Assembly (NCBI GenBank): GCA_041175665.1
Contig: JBEDEM010000008.1
Span: 1 to 39,058 of the forward strand
Direction: 5' to 3'
Source: UBA3064 sp016868095
GTDB lineage: Bacteria; Pseudomonadota; Gammaproteobacteria; Burkholderiales; Burkholderiaceae_E
Length of the DNA stretch: 39,058 nucleotides
Of the stretch, positions 9,368 through 17,388 are shown piece after piece. How positions within the stretch are numbered: the stretch's first letter is position 1; the number at the start of each line of letters is the position of its first letter. The position numbers were made by a program, and so were the translations under genes. Under the pieces are notes generated by a model. The model made no database searches, was not told the origin of the DNA, and saw only the letters and a list, made by a program, of their open reading frames with translations.

Positions 9368-10119
9368 ACAGCGCCCCTTGTGGGTGGCTCGGTGGACTGC
9401 TGCTCTTGCGCTTTAAGATCAGGATTTCGATAGCCAACGAAGGCTTCGTGGACGTCTTGCATAGCCTGCTCGCTCAGTACGGCAGGGCCGCCAAGCGCAA
9501 GGCATTGGCTATACATCATGGCAAGCGCTTCGACTTCCTGGGCCAAACCAAGTGCACTGGCAAGATCCTCGCCGGCTGCAATAACGCCATGATGAGCGAG
9601 TAAGCAGGCTCGGGCATCGGGTTCCAAGGCCTTGAGCATGGCTTGGGATAAGTCATCGCTGCCAAAACGTGCATAGCTTGCGCAGGCGATTCGGTTTGCT
9701 CGACTCATCGCCACCATATAGTGAAAGGCCGGTATGCCTTCACGTTGAATATTGGGCATGCAAGACAGCGCACTTGCGTAAAGCGAGTGGGTGTGGACCA
9801 CCGCCATACAATCGGGACGAGCACGAAGCAAGTCGCGATGCATACGCCATTCGCTCGAGGGCTTGTAGTGGCCATCGACCCGCGGTGGATCGTCTTGAAT
9901 CGAGATCCAGACAAGATCTTGTGCCTTGAGCTTTTCATAAGCGATCGCAGACGGAGTGATCAACAAACCTTCGCCTTGGGCTTTGGCGCTTCGATGCCAG
10001 CGTAGCGACACATTGCCCGATTTGCCATGATTGATGCCAAGTCGGTTCAGGTTCAAGGCTTGCTCGATCAGGGCTTGCCTTGCCTCAAGCTCGGTATGGA
10101 TGTCAGGCGTGGGTTTCAC
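9364..10119 (-). CDS. class II aldolase/adducin family protein, probable methylthioribulose-1-phosphate aldolase
   Basis: The 251-residue protein has the class II aldolase fold signatures: GKSGNVSLR at residues 32-40, ITPSAIAYEKL, PSSEWRMH at 88-94, VVHTHS at 107-112 and LAHHGVI at 174-180. Glu90, His109, His111 and His176 or His177 reproduce the spacing of the catalytic acid and zinc ligands of fuculose-phosphate aldolase (Glu73, His92, His94, His155 in E. coli FucA). It is translationally coupled to mtnA, whose product is methylthioribulose 1-phosphate. Two functions fit: MtnB dehydratase of the universal methionine salvage pathway, or an Ald2-type aldolase splitting the compound into DHAP and methylthioacetaldehyde. 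The PSSEW motif and the absence of mtnC/mtnD nearby favour the aldolase. Confidence 0.8.
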   Translation of the reverse strand: MKPTPDIHTELEARQALIEQALNLNRLGINHGKSGNVSLRWHRSAKAQGEGLLITPSAIAYEKLKAQDLVWISIQDDPPRVDGHYKPSSEWRMHRDLLRARPDCMAVVHTHSLYASALSCMPNIQREGIPAFHYMVAMSRANRIACASYARFGSDDLSQAMLKALEPDARACLLAHHGVIAAGEDLASALGLAQEVEALAMMYSQCLALGGPAVLSEQAMQDVHEAFVGYRNPDLKAQEQQSTEPPTRGAV

Positions 10120-11342
10120 GCAAAAGCCTCCCTAAGTTTCAAGGGATTGATCAGAGCATGTTCGGTGATCAGCCCGCTCACCAAGGCAGCCGGGGTAATG
10201 TCAAAGCCCGGGTTATAGCAAGTTTGTCCCGCTTGCATGATCTCAACGAGGATGGGTTGGCGCAGGCTTTGTTGGGGATGTACAGGCAGGCCGCGAATCT
10301 GACTTAGTTCCAAGGCGCTGCGCTCTTCGATGCTGACATCCATGCCGCTTGGGCAGTTCATATCGATGCTTGACGCAGGGCAGGCCACCCAAAAGGGAAT
10401 GCCATGGGCTTTGGCAGCCAAGGCTTTCAAATACGTGCCGATTTTATTGACCACATCGCCGTTAGCACAGACCCGATCACAGCCCACCATGACGGCGTCA
10501 ACAAGGCCCCTCATCATCAAAAGGCCACCGGCGTTATCGGCAATCACCGTGTGCGGAATACCAGCATCGGCAAGTTCGTAGGCGGTGAGACTCGCACCCT
10601 GGTTGCGTGGGCGTGTCTCGTCGACCCACACATGAAGGGCGATACCCTGGGCGTGAAGTTGGTAAATGCCAGCGGTGGCAGTACCCCAATCAACCGTGGC
10701 AAGTGCACCGGCGTTGCAGTGTGTGAGAATTTGAAGCGGCCTTGAAGCGGTATGTCCATGCGCATGCTTCATTAAAGCGTTATTCATTAAAACGTTTTGG
10801 GTTTGCATACCAATGGCTGCGTTGCAGCTTCGGTCTTCGTCGACCAGGTCAAGTGCGCGTTGCCAGGCTTGTTCGGCAAGCAAGGTTGCCATTGAATCGG
10901 CTGTTGGCTTACTTTCTCGATTACGCAGTGAATCGTTGACTTGATCACCCCTAAGATCTTGCGTCGGCGGCTCTTGATCAATCGTTGACGCTTGCAAGAT
11001 GGCGTTGACCGAAGCGCTGACTTGGGCGACCGCCCAGGCCAGATTGACGGCGGTCGGGCGGGTTGCAAGAAGCGCTTTGGCGAGGGTGTCAAGCCAGCCC
11101 GCCTCGCGATAGCACCCAGGATGTTTTGCGAGCGCCTCTCGAATGGCCATCGCCATGCCCAGGGCAGCGACTGCGCCAATTAAGGGTGCGCCGCGCACTT
11201 GCATGCTGGCGATTGCCCGGGCGCAATCCTGACTGTTTGCCAGGCAAATCACTTCTCGTTCAAAGGGCAGCCTGGTTTGATCCCAGGTAAAAACCTGACC
11301 TTGCTCAATCCACAGCGTGGGACGCAAGGGCTTTGTTGTCAT
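10116..11342 (-). CDS. mtnA: S-methyl-5-thioribose-1-phosphate isomerase
   Basis: MtnA isomerises 5-methylthioribose 1-phosphate to methylthioribulose 1-phosphate, using material recycled from methylthioadenosine, a by-product of polyamine and other SAM-dependent synthesis. Family motifs are VRGAPLIGAVAALG, the active-site cysteine in THCNAGALAT (Cys209) and the active-site aspartate in VGCDRVCANGDVVNKIGTY (Asp289). The 408-residue product is longer than usual (about 350) because of two insertions: a polar stretch near residues 115-140, and a segment near 180-200 that includes a 15-bp tandem duplication. The ATG at 11342 places the start eight residues before the conserved TLWIEQG; ATG at 11357 is the alternative, and neither has a good ribosome-binding site. 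It overlaps the aldolase gene by 4 bases. Confidence 0.9.
   Translation of the reverse strand: MTTKPLRPTLWIEQGQVFTWDQTRLPFEREVICLANSQDCARAIASMQVRGAPLIGAVAALGMAMAIREALAKHPGCYREAGWLDTLAKALLATRPTAVNLAWAVAQVSASVNAILQASTIDQEPPTQDLRGDQVNDSLRNRESKPTADSMATLLAEQAWQRALDLVDEDRSCNAAIGMQTQNVLMNNALMKHAHGHTASRPLQILTHCNAGALATVDWGTATAGIYQLHAQGIALHVWVDETRPRNQGASLTAYELADAGIPHTVIADNAGGLLMMRGLVDAVMVGCDRVCANGDVVNKIGTYLKALAAKAHGIPFWVACPASSIDMNCPSGMDVSIEERSALELSQIRGLPVHPQQSLRQPILVEIMQAGQTCYNPGFDITPAALVSGLITEHALINPLKLREAFA
10767..10796 (-). repeat. 15-bp tandem duplication inside mtnA
   Basis: Two adjacent 15-base units, 10767-10781 and 10782-10796, agree at 13 of 15 positions. On the coding strand they encode NVLMN followed by NALMK, within a segment that is an insertion compared with typical MtnA proteins. 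The unit length keeps the reading frame. Confidence 0.75.
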
Positions 11343-11437
11343 CGAGATGAAAGTCATGGAGACCGCAGTTCTGGGCTTGAATGTTTGCGATGTTAGCCTT
11401 AGCTGATGCGATCGATTGCTTTGATGAATCATCTTTC

Positions 11438-12220
11438 ATGCCGGATCTGAGCTATTTCTCGGTTTTCCTGCTGGGCTTGCTCGGGGGCTTTCACTGCGCC
11501 GGCATGTGCGGCGGCATTGTGGTGCTATTAAATCGGCCTGTGATTCCGATCGCGATCAGCGCTAGCGATGAGGGTTCGGACCTTGTATCCATGCAGGCAA
11601 GGGTTTGTGAGCCTTTAGCAAGCGTGCTTGCCCGGCAGATTGCTTATTCCCTAGGAAGGGTTGGCAGTTATAGCTTAGCCGGTGGCCTGATGGGCGCACT
11701 CGGATCCTCGGCCCTATTGCTTAAGCATATCTTGCCGATTGAACAAATTGGTTTTGTGTTGGTCAATGCGCTCATGCTCGCCTTTGCCCTTTATTTATGG
11801 GGTTGGGGTCAGAGCTTGCGCTGGCTTGAACCCGCCGGTCGCTGGCTTTGGTCCAGGTTATCGGCCACGGCAGCGCGTTACCTGTCCACGCGCTCGATCA
11901 AGGCAAGCCTGGCAGCCGGGTTTTTTTGGGGCTGGCTGCCCTGCGGCATGGTGTATGGCATGTTGCTCGCGGCGCTTGCCAGTCAACATGCGCTTGAAGG
12001 TGCACTGCTTCTTGCAAGTTTTGGCCTTGGTACTCTGCCTAATCTTGTCGCGATGGGCTTGGGCGCTGAGCGCTTCGGTCGACTCTTGAGAACGCTTTGG
12101 TTACGGCGGGCAGCAGCGCTTGTCTTGTGTGCGTATGCGCTGGCTGGCCTTATGCGGCTCGATCCACGCGCTCACTTGGTCTCGGTGGTTGACGCTTGTA
12201 TCAGCTGGGTCAGGCCATGA
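11438..12220 (+). CDS. sulfite exporter TauE/SafE (DsbD_2-like) family membrane protein
   Basis: This is a 260-residue polytopic membrane protein with about six hydrophobic helices. The first helix contains GGFHCAGMCGG and a later one contains WLPCGMVYG; cysteines placed like this are typical of the DsbD_2 / CcdA-like branch, annotated as TauE/SafE or UreH-like. Members are often found next to ccoI and ccoS and are inferred to help copper or redox handling during cbb3 oxidase assembly; this role is inference. The ATG at 11438 is chosen because the conserved N-terminal helix starts immediately afterwards. The stop overlaps the ccoI start by 4 bases, which indicates translational coupling. It is divergent from mtnA with about 95 bases between starts; no FNR box is visible there. 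Confidence 0.8.
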   Translation: MPDLSYFSVFLLGLLGGFHCAGMCGGIVVLLNRPVIPIAISASDEGSDLVSMQARVCEPLASVLARQIAYSLGRVGSYSLAGGLMGALGSSALLLKHILPIEQIGFVLVNALMLAFALYLWGWGQSLRWLEPAGRWLWSRLSATAARYLSTRSIKASLAAGFFWGWLPCGMVYGMLLAALASQHALEGALLLASFGLGTLPNLVAMGLGAERFGRLLRTLWLRRAAALVLCAYALAGLMRLDPRAHLVSVVDACISWVRP

Positions 12221-14724
12221 GCGCTTGCTTTCATTGCGGCGAAGCCTGTCCTCCAAAGCCTCAAGAGGTACTCATCCTTGGCCAAGCCCGAAACATGTGT
12301 TGCGAAGGTTGTGCGAGTGTTGCCAGGACCATTGTGCAGGCTGGTCTGGAGCGCTATTACAACCATCGCGAAGCGCCAGGGCTCCAAGCCGGGCCTGATT
12401 TAGGCTCAGGGATACAGACACTGAGCCAGCTTGGCCCTGTCGATGAAACCCTAGCGCTTGAGCTTGATGTTGAGCGGCTCGCTCAAAGGCGCGGCTTTAT
12501 TCAGCGGGTCGACGATCCTGAGCACGGCGAGCAATTGCAGTCCTGTCTGATGATCGACGGCATGCGATGTGGTGCCTGCGTATGGCTGCTCGAGCGCGGA
12601 TTGTCGGCAGCCAAGGGCGTGGGTCGTGTGCAGGTCAATTACGCCCAGCAACAGGCCCTGGTGCAGTGGGATGACAAGCAGACCAGTCTCGCGACGATTT
12701 TGGCTAGGCTGCGCGCGCTCGGTTACCGGGCACTGCCATTTGATCCCTCGGCACGCGAGCAACGTTTGCAGGTGATCGAGCGCCGTCAAAGGCGCCGCCT
12801 TTTTGTTGCCGGGCTGGCCATGATGCAAGTGATGATGCTGCAAACCCCGCTTTACTGGGCGAGCCCTGGTGATGTCGAGGCGGGCGATGCTGCGCTTTTG
12901 CAATGGGCAAGCATGGTGGTGACCCTTCCCGCGCTGCTTTATAGCGGTTGGCCGATATTGCAAGCGGCGGTTCGCGATGTCAGCCAAAAACACCTGGGTA
13001 TGGATGTGCCGGTCGCGCTGGGCTTGCTTGCTGCCTATCTTGCCAGTGCAATCAACACCTGGCAGGGTCGTGGCGAGGTTTACTTCGACACGGTCACCAT
13101 GTTCTTGTTCTTGCTACTGGCAGCCCGTAGTCTCGAGGCCAATGCTCGAAGGCGTTCTCAACGCTGGCTTGACCGACTCGCCGCAGGCATACCCCAAGCG
13201 ATTCGACGCATCGGCCCCAAGGGGGACGAGAAGGTTTTGGCTGAAGACTTGCAAGTCGGCGATGTGATTGAACTTGAGCCCGGGGCCAGCCTGCCTGCTG
13301 ATGCGATGTGTTTGGATGGCGACGTGCAGGCTGATTGTTCGTTGCTCAGTGGTGAATCAACGCCGCAGCGGTTTTTACCTGGCGAGTTGCTGCCTTCTGG
13401 CGCAGTCATTGCCGAAGCACAAAGCGTTCGCTTAAACGTTGTGCGACCAGCGAGTGCCTCAACGCGCGCCGATTTACAACGACTGATCGCTCGGGCCGGC
13501 AGCACAAGGCCAGCCATGGCAGCAATGGCTGATCGCGCTGCGCGCCACTTTATTGGGGGCTTACTGATCTTTGTCGTGATGGTGCTTGCCGGGTGGCTTT
13601 GGCTAGACCCTAGTCGCGCCTTTGAGGTGTCGGTTGCCGTGCTGGTGGTGTCCTGCCCTTGCGCGCTTTCCTTGGCTGTACCCTCGGCGCTTGCTGCTGT
13701 TCAGTACCAATTGGCCAAGTCTGGTGTCATTTTGCAGGGCGGTGATGGGCTTGAGCGCTTGGCCCAGGTCACAGACCTGGTGCTCGATAAGACGGGAACA
13801 CTGACCTTGGGCAGGCCTAAAGTCTGTGGGCTGACCATCTTCGATCAGGCTTTCTCAGAGCAGTCAGCCCTTGAGCTTGCCATGCCCTTATTGCTCGCAT
13901 CGCCTCATCCGCTCGCCCTAGCCTTAGCGCAACATGCCCATTCGAAAGGCCTAAGCGGGTCCGATGCGCATCCGGCTTACGATATCCGTGGCCTTTTGGG
14001 GCAGGGTGTACAGGCTGCTTGTTCCGATGGTTCGGTGATCAAGCTCGGTTCGATGGCTTTTGTACGGGGTCAACAGCCAGTCGATCGCTCGCAAGATGAT
14101 GATCCTTTTCAAGAGGTCTGGCTTGGTATTGACCATTTGCCGATTGCCCGCTGGCAGCTTCGCGACCCTTTACGCGAGGATGCCCTGGCCAGCTTGCAGG
14201 CGCTCAATGCGATGGGTCTGCGCTTGCATGTACTTTCGGGCGACCGACAAGTCGCGGTCGACGCCCTGGTTACGCAATTGGGACTTTCGGATTTAAGCCC
14301 TGGAGCTTGCTTTCTGGGTGAGCAGCTGCCCCAGGCTAAATGGGCTATCGTGCAGCGCATGCAAGCCGAGGGACGCAAGGTATTTATGGTGGGTGATGGT
14401 TTAAACGATGCTGCTGTTTTAGCGGCCGCTGACATGTCGGCAGCGATTGGCAAGGCTAGCGATCTTGCAAGACTTCACGCGGGCGCCTTGATCTTGTCCG
14501 ATCGCTTGGAATCGCTGGTGTTTTTGATCGCTGCATCCCGTCATGCCAAGCGCCTGATGCAGCAGAACATTGCCTGGGCCACTGGCTACAACCTTATTGC
14601 GATTCCCCTGGCAGCCTTGGGCTGGATTCCCGCTTGGGGAGCTGCGCTTGGTATGTCGCTCAGTTCCCTGGTGGTTGTGAGCAATAGCTTGAGGCAGGTA
14701 CGGTGGAAGCGATCTTTCTCCTGA
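12217..14724 (+). CDS. ccoI: cbb3-associated copper-translocating P1B-type ATPase
   Basis: CcoI (FixI) is an inner-membrane copper-exporting ATPase that supplies copper for the CuB centre of cbb3 oxidase. The 835-residue protein begins with a cysteine-rich metal-binding region (CFHCGEAC at residues 4-11 and CCEGC near 29-33), followed by an HMA domain with GMRCGACVW near 115. The P-type ATPase core has LLSGEST (actuator, near 376), the membrane CPC motif in VSCPCALSLAVPSALA (near 478), DKTGTLT with the phosphorylated aspartate (near 523), SPHPLALA in the nucleotide-binding domain, and GDGLNDAAVLAAADMS (near 725). It starts at the ATG overlapping the preceding stop; its last 22 bases overlap ccoS. 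The neighbourhood identifies it as CcoI rather than a general CopA. Confidence 0.94.
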   Translation: MSACFHCGEACPPKPQEVLILGQARNMCCEGCASVARTIVQAGLERYYNHREAPGLQAGPDLGSGIQTLSQLGPVDETLALELDVERLAQRRGFIQRVDDPEHGEQLQSCLMIDGMRCGACVWLLERGLSAAKGVGRVQVNYAQQQALVQWDDKQTSLATILARLRALGYRALPFDPSAREQRLQVIERRQRRRLFVAGLAMMQVMMLQTPLYWASPGDVEAGDAALLQWASMVVTLPALLYSGWPILQAAVRDVSQKHLGMDVPVALGLLAAYLASAINTWQGRGEVYFDTVTMFLFLLLAARSLEANARRRSQRWLDRLAAGIPQAIRRIGPKGDEKVLAEDLQVGDVIELEPGASLPADAMCLDGDVQADCSLLSGESTPQRFLPGELLPSGAVIAEAQSVRLNVVRPASASTRADLQRLIARAGSTRPAMAAMADRAARHFIGGLLIFVVMVLAGWLWLDPSRAFEVSVAVLVVSCPCALSLAVPSALAAVQYQLAKSGVILQGGDGLERLAQVTDLVLDKTGTLTLGRPKVCGLTIFDQAFSEQSALELAMPLLLASPHPLALALAQHAHSKGLSGSDAHPAYDIRGLLGQGVQAACSDGSVIKLGSMAFVRGQQPVDRSQDDDPFQEVWLGIDHLPIARWQLRDPLREDALASLQALNAMGLRLHVLSGDRQVAVDALVTQLGLSDLSPGACFLGEQLPQAKWAIVQRMQAEGRKVFMVGDGLNDAAVLAAADMSAAIGKASDLARLHAGALILSDRLESLVFLIAASRHAKRLMQQNIAWATGYNLIAIPLAALGWIPAWGAALGMSLSSLVVVSNSLRQVRWKRSFS

Positions 14725-14951
14725 TCCCGCTAAGCCTCGCTTTGCTCGGGGTGGCGGTTTGGCTTTATTTCCGTATGGATGACAGCGGGCAATTCAAGGA
14801 TTTGGAAACGCATGGGCGTCAGCTCTTGCTTGACGATGACAGCACGGTGGCGCAAGCAGGCCAAAAGGGCGTTGCTGCATCGCAACAAACCCCGTCTCAA
14901 GCGGCAATGACGTCGAGTCAAACTGAAGAAAACACATCAAATAACCGATAA
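14703..14951 (+). CDS. ccoS: cbb3 oxidase maturation protein CcoS
   Basis: CcoS is a small membrane protein needed for insertion of heme b and copper into the CcoN subunit. The 82-residue product has one N-terminal helix (IFLLIPLSLALLGVAVWLYF) followed by the family hallmark RMDDSGQFKDLE. It begins with GTG at 14703, inside the ccoI coding region, giving a 22-base overlap. The C-terminal half, rich in Gln, Thr and Ser, is longer than in many CcoS proteins and shows no motif. After its stop there are 86 bases before ccoN with possible regulatory structure. Confidence 0.9.
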   Translation: MEAIFLLIPLSLALLGVAVWLYFRMDDSGQFKDLETHGRQLLLDDDSTVAQAGQKGVAASQQTPSQAAMTSSQTEENTSNNR

Positions 14952-14964
14952 CCGGCTAAAAATT

Positions 14965-15031
14965 GCCGCCTAGACCTTCCGTCGGTCTGTAAACGGCGTA
15001 AAATCCCCTAAAGCATTTGTGGAAATAGGGG
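14965..15031 (+). promoter_or_regulatory. structured leader of ccoN with possible SD-masking hairpin
   Basis: Two potential hairpins precede ccoN. The first is nested: GCCG (14965-14968) can pair with CGGC (14994-14997), and inside it AGACC (14972-14976) with GGTCT (14984-14988). The second pairs CCCCTA (15005-15010) with TAGGGG (15026-15031); the latter contains the ccoN Shine-Dalgarno sequence, 6 bases before ATG 15038. A TAAAAT at 14999-15004 could be a -10 element, but no convincing -35 is seen. No T-run follows the first hairpin, so it is not a standard terminator. Confidence 0.35.
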
Positions 15032-15037
15032 AATTCG

Positions 15038-16489
15038 ATGAGCACGATGCAGGCTTTCGCAAGCAGCGATACGGCGGAAACTTATAACTATACGGTGGTG
15101 CGGCAGTTTGCCGTGATGACAGTGGTCTGGGGTGTTGTGGGCATGTTGGTCGGTGTCGTGATCGCGGCACAGCTGGCCTGGCCAGCGCTAAACTTCGACA
15201 TCCCCTGGTTCACCTACAGCCGTCTTCGTCCCTTACACACCAATGCGGTGATTTTTGCATTTGGTGGCAGCGCGCTTTTTGCGACCTCTTATTACGTGGT
15301 CCAACGAACCACCCATGCAAGGCTTTTTGGCGGCCCGCTTGCTGCGTTTACCTTTTGGGGCTGGCAGCTGGTGATTGTTCTGGCGGCGATAACGCTACCA
15401 CTTGGCATTACCCAAAGCAAGGAATACGCCGAACTCGAATGGCCCATCGATTTGCTGATCGCGGTTGTTTGGGTTTGTTATGCGATCGTCTTCTTTGGCA
15501 CGTTAGCCAAACGCAAGCTTGAGCATATTTATGTGGCGAACTGGTTTTTCGGGGCCTTCATCATCACAGTCGCGGTCTTGCATATTGTGAATAGCATGGC
15601 CATGCCTGCCTCGCTCACCAAGAGCTATTCGGCCTACGCAGGGGCCCAAGACGCGATGATTCAGTGGTGGTATGGCCATAACGCGGTGGGCTTTTTCCTT
15701 ACCGCAGGCTTTTTGGGGATGATGTACTACTTCGTACCTAAGCAGGCGGAGCGCCCGGTTTACTCGTACCGGCTTTCGATCGTTCATTTTTGGGCGCTTA
15801 TTTTCACGTATATGTGGGCTGGCCCCCACCACTTGCACTACACCGCTTTACCCGATTGGACACAATCGCTCGGCATGGTGTTTTCACTGATCCTGCTTGC
15901 GCCATCCTGGGGAGGGATGATCAACGGCATCATGACCTTATCGGGCGCTTGGTACAAATTGCGTAACGATGCCGTGCTCAAGTTCCTCGTGGTATCGCTT
16001 TCCTTTTATGGCATGTCGACCTTTGAAGGCCCGATGATGTCGATCAAGACCGTCAACGCCTTGTCACACTACACCGATTGGACGGTGGGCCACGTGCATT
16101 CGGGTGCGCTTGGTTGGGTTGGTTTTATTAGTATTGGATCGATCTATTATTTGCTACCAAGACTTTTTGGCCGCGATGCGATGGCCAAGCCTCAGTGGGT
16201 GGAGTTGCACTTCTGGATTGCAACCATAGGGATTGTTCTTTACATCGCAGCCATGTGGATCGCCGGGGTGATGCAAGGTTTGATGTGGCGCGCTACCAAC
16301 CCTGATGGCACCCTGACCTATGCTTTTATCGAGTCGATTAAAGCAACCTATCCCTACTATGTGGTTCGCTTCCTGGGCGGTGTGCTTTATTTGAGCGGCA
16401 TGGTGCTGATGCTCATGAATTGCTTTATGACCATCGCCCAAGGCAAGTCGGTCAAGGCGCCGATTCCAGCTGCCGCTGCGCACGCTTAA
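15038..16489 (+). CDS. ccoN: cytochrome c oxidase cbb3-type subunit I
   Basis: CcoN is the catalytic subunit of the high-affinity cbb3 oxidase; it reduces oxygen at the heme b3-CuB centre and pumps protons. The 483-residue protein has about 12 hydrophobic helices. Histidine ligands are visible: RPLHTNAVIFAFGG near residue 67 (low-spin heme b), WWYGHNAVGFF near 213 and GPHHLHYTALP near 264 (CuB), and DWTVGHVHSGALGW near 350 (heme b3 and heme b). The start at 15038 has a strong AGGGGAA ribosome-binding site. It is followed after 20 bases by ccoO. The subunit has the usual length and no missing ligand. Confidence 0.97.
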   Translation: MSTMQAFASSDTAETYNYTVVRQFAVMTVVWGVVGMLVGVVIAAQLAWPALNFDIPWFTYSRLRPLHTNAVIFAFGGSALFATSYYVVQRTTHARLFGGPLAAFTFWGWQLVIVLAAITLPLGITQSKEYAELEWPIDLLIAVVWVCYAIVFFGTLAKRKLEHIYVANWFFGAFIITVAVLHIVNSMAMPASLTKSYSAYAGAQDAMIQWWYGHNAVGFFLTAGFLGMMYYFVPKQAERPVYSYRLSIVHFWALIFTYMWAGPHHLHYTALPDWTQSLGMVFSLILLAPSWGGMINGIMTLSGAWYKLRNDAVLKFLVVSLSFYGMSTFEGPMMSIKTVNALSHYTDWTVGHVHSGALGWVGFISIGSIYYLLPRLFGRDAMAKPQWVELHFWIATIGIVLYIAAMWIAGVMQGLMWRATNPDGTLTYAFIESIKATYPYYVVRFLGGVLYLSGMVLMLMNCFMTIAQGKSVKAPIPAAAAHA

Positions 16490-16509
16490 TCGACCAAGAG
16501 GAAAACATC

Positions 16510-17118
16510 ATGAAGTTTGATCATGGCCTGATTGAAAAAAATGTAACTTTATTGATTGTGTTGGTGATACTCACCATCAGCGTTGGTGGCCTGGTTGAAA
16601 TTGTTCCCTTGTTTTTCCAGCGTTCAACCACCGAGCCTGTGGCTGGTCTTAAGCCCTATGATGCCTTGCAGCTTGCCGGTCGCGATGTTTATGTGCGCGA
16701 AGGCTGTTATGGCTGCCATTCGCAAATGATTCGCCCCTTCCGTGCTGAGACTGAGCGCTATGGACACTATTCGGTGGCAGGCGAATTCGTTTACGACCGG
16801 CCCTTTCAGTGGGGTAGTAAACGCACCGGACCTGATTTGGCACGTGTTGGTGGTCGCTATAACGATGAGTGGCATCGGATTCATTTGATGAATCCGCGTG
16901 ACTTGGTACCCGAGTCCAATATGCCAGGCTACCCCTGGCTTGCCAAGGCTGTGGTGAGCGGGGAAACCATGCAAAGCCATATGCGCGCCCTGCGCAAGCT
17001 CGGCACGCCTTATAGCGATGAAGAGATCGCAAAAGCGCCTGAACGGGTCAAAGACAAAACCGAGATGGATGCCTTGATTGCTTATTTGCAAGGCCTTGGC
17101 ACGGCGATTAAGCGTTAG
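16510..17118 (+). CDS. ccoO: cytochrome c oxidase cbb3-type subunit II
   Basis: CcoO is the membrane-anchored monoheme cytochrome c of the cbb3 oxidase; it passes electrons from CcoP to CcoN. The 202-residue protein has an N-terminal anchor helix at residues 10-33 and the heme-binding CYGCH near residues 65-69, followed by the family segment SQMIRPFRAETERYG. A likely distal methionine lies in SNMPGYPWL near 138. The ATG at 16510 is preceded by AGAGGAAA, which settles the start. The gene ends 9 bases before ccoQ. Confidence 0.96.
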   Translation: MKFDHGLIEKNVTLLIVLVILTISVGGLVEIVPLFFQRSTTEPVAGLKPYDALQLAGRDVYVREGCYGCHSQMIRPFRAETERYGHYSVAGEFVYDRPFQWGSKRTGPDLARVGGRYNDEWHRIHLMNPRDLVPESNMPGYPWLAKAVVSGETMQSHMRALRKLGTPYSDEEIAKAPERVKDKTEMDALIAYLQGLGTAIKR

Positions 17119-17127
17119 GAGGCAGTG

Positions 17128-17388
17128 ATGGACTGGTTAAACGATATGCGCGTGCTCGTCACCCTGAGCTCGTTTGCTGCCTTTGTCGGCGTGGTTTTGT
17201 GGGCTTATGCGCCCGCCTTACGTAGCCGTTTTGATGCCGACGCTGCTATCCCTTTTCTCGATGATGAGCAGCTTTTAAGCGAAAAGGCAGGCGCGCGGCA
17301 GGCGGCAGGGGTTAAGGGGAGGGCTGCGGCACAACAGAACTCAGGGGAGAGCTACGGCGCAACAGACGTTAGCGGGGAAATAAGATGA
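17128..17388 (+). CDS. ccoQ: cbb3-type oxidase small subunit CcoQ/FixQ
   Basis: CcoQ is a small single-helix protein that stabilises the cbb3 complex. The 86-residue product begins MDWLNDMRVLVTLSSFAAFV and has one membrane helix at about residues 9-28, then the typical short cytoplasmic segment ending in IPFLDDEQ. It is longer than the usual 50-60 residues: the tail after residue 55 is low-complexity (Ala, Gly, Gln, Ser) and is partly built from a duplicated 23-base sequence. ATG 17128 is chosen with TAGGAGG five bases upstream; GTG 17125 is too close to that site. Its last 4 bases overlap ccoP. Confidence 0.88.
   Translation: MDWLNDMRVLVTLSSFAAFVGVVLWAYAPALRSRFDADAAIPFLDDEQLLSEKAGARQAAGVKGRAAAQQNSGESYGATDVSGEIR
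17316..17366 (+). repeat. 23-bp direct repeat, two copies, in the 3' end of ccoQ
   Basis: Bases 17316-17338 and 17344-17366 match at 20 of 23 positions with a 28-base period. The period is not a multiple of three, so the two copies are read in different frames (GRAAAQQ versus SYGATD). This lies in the non-conserved tail of CcoQ, where a frame change would be tolerated. Confidence 0.75.

Noticed and set aside
11358..11437. FNR/ANR box upstream of the cbb3 cluster
   Set aside because: Only TTGATGAATCA-like fragments with wrong spacing are present; no TTGAT-N4-ATCAA.
12451..12993. Antisense frame of 180 codons within ccoI
   Set aside because: Shadow of the conserved ATPase gene; composition is unlike a real protein.
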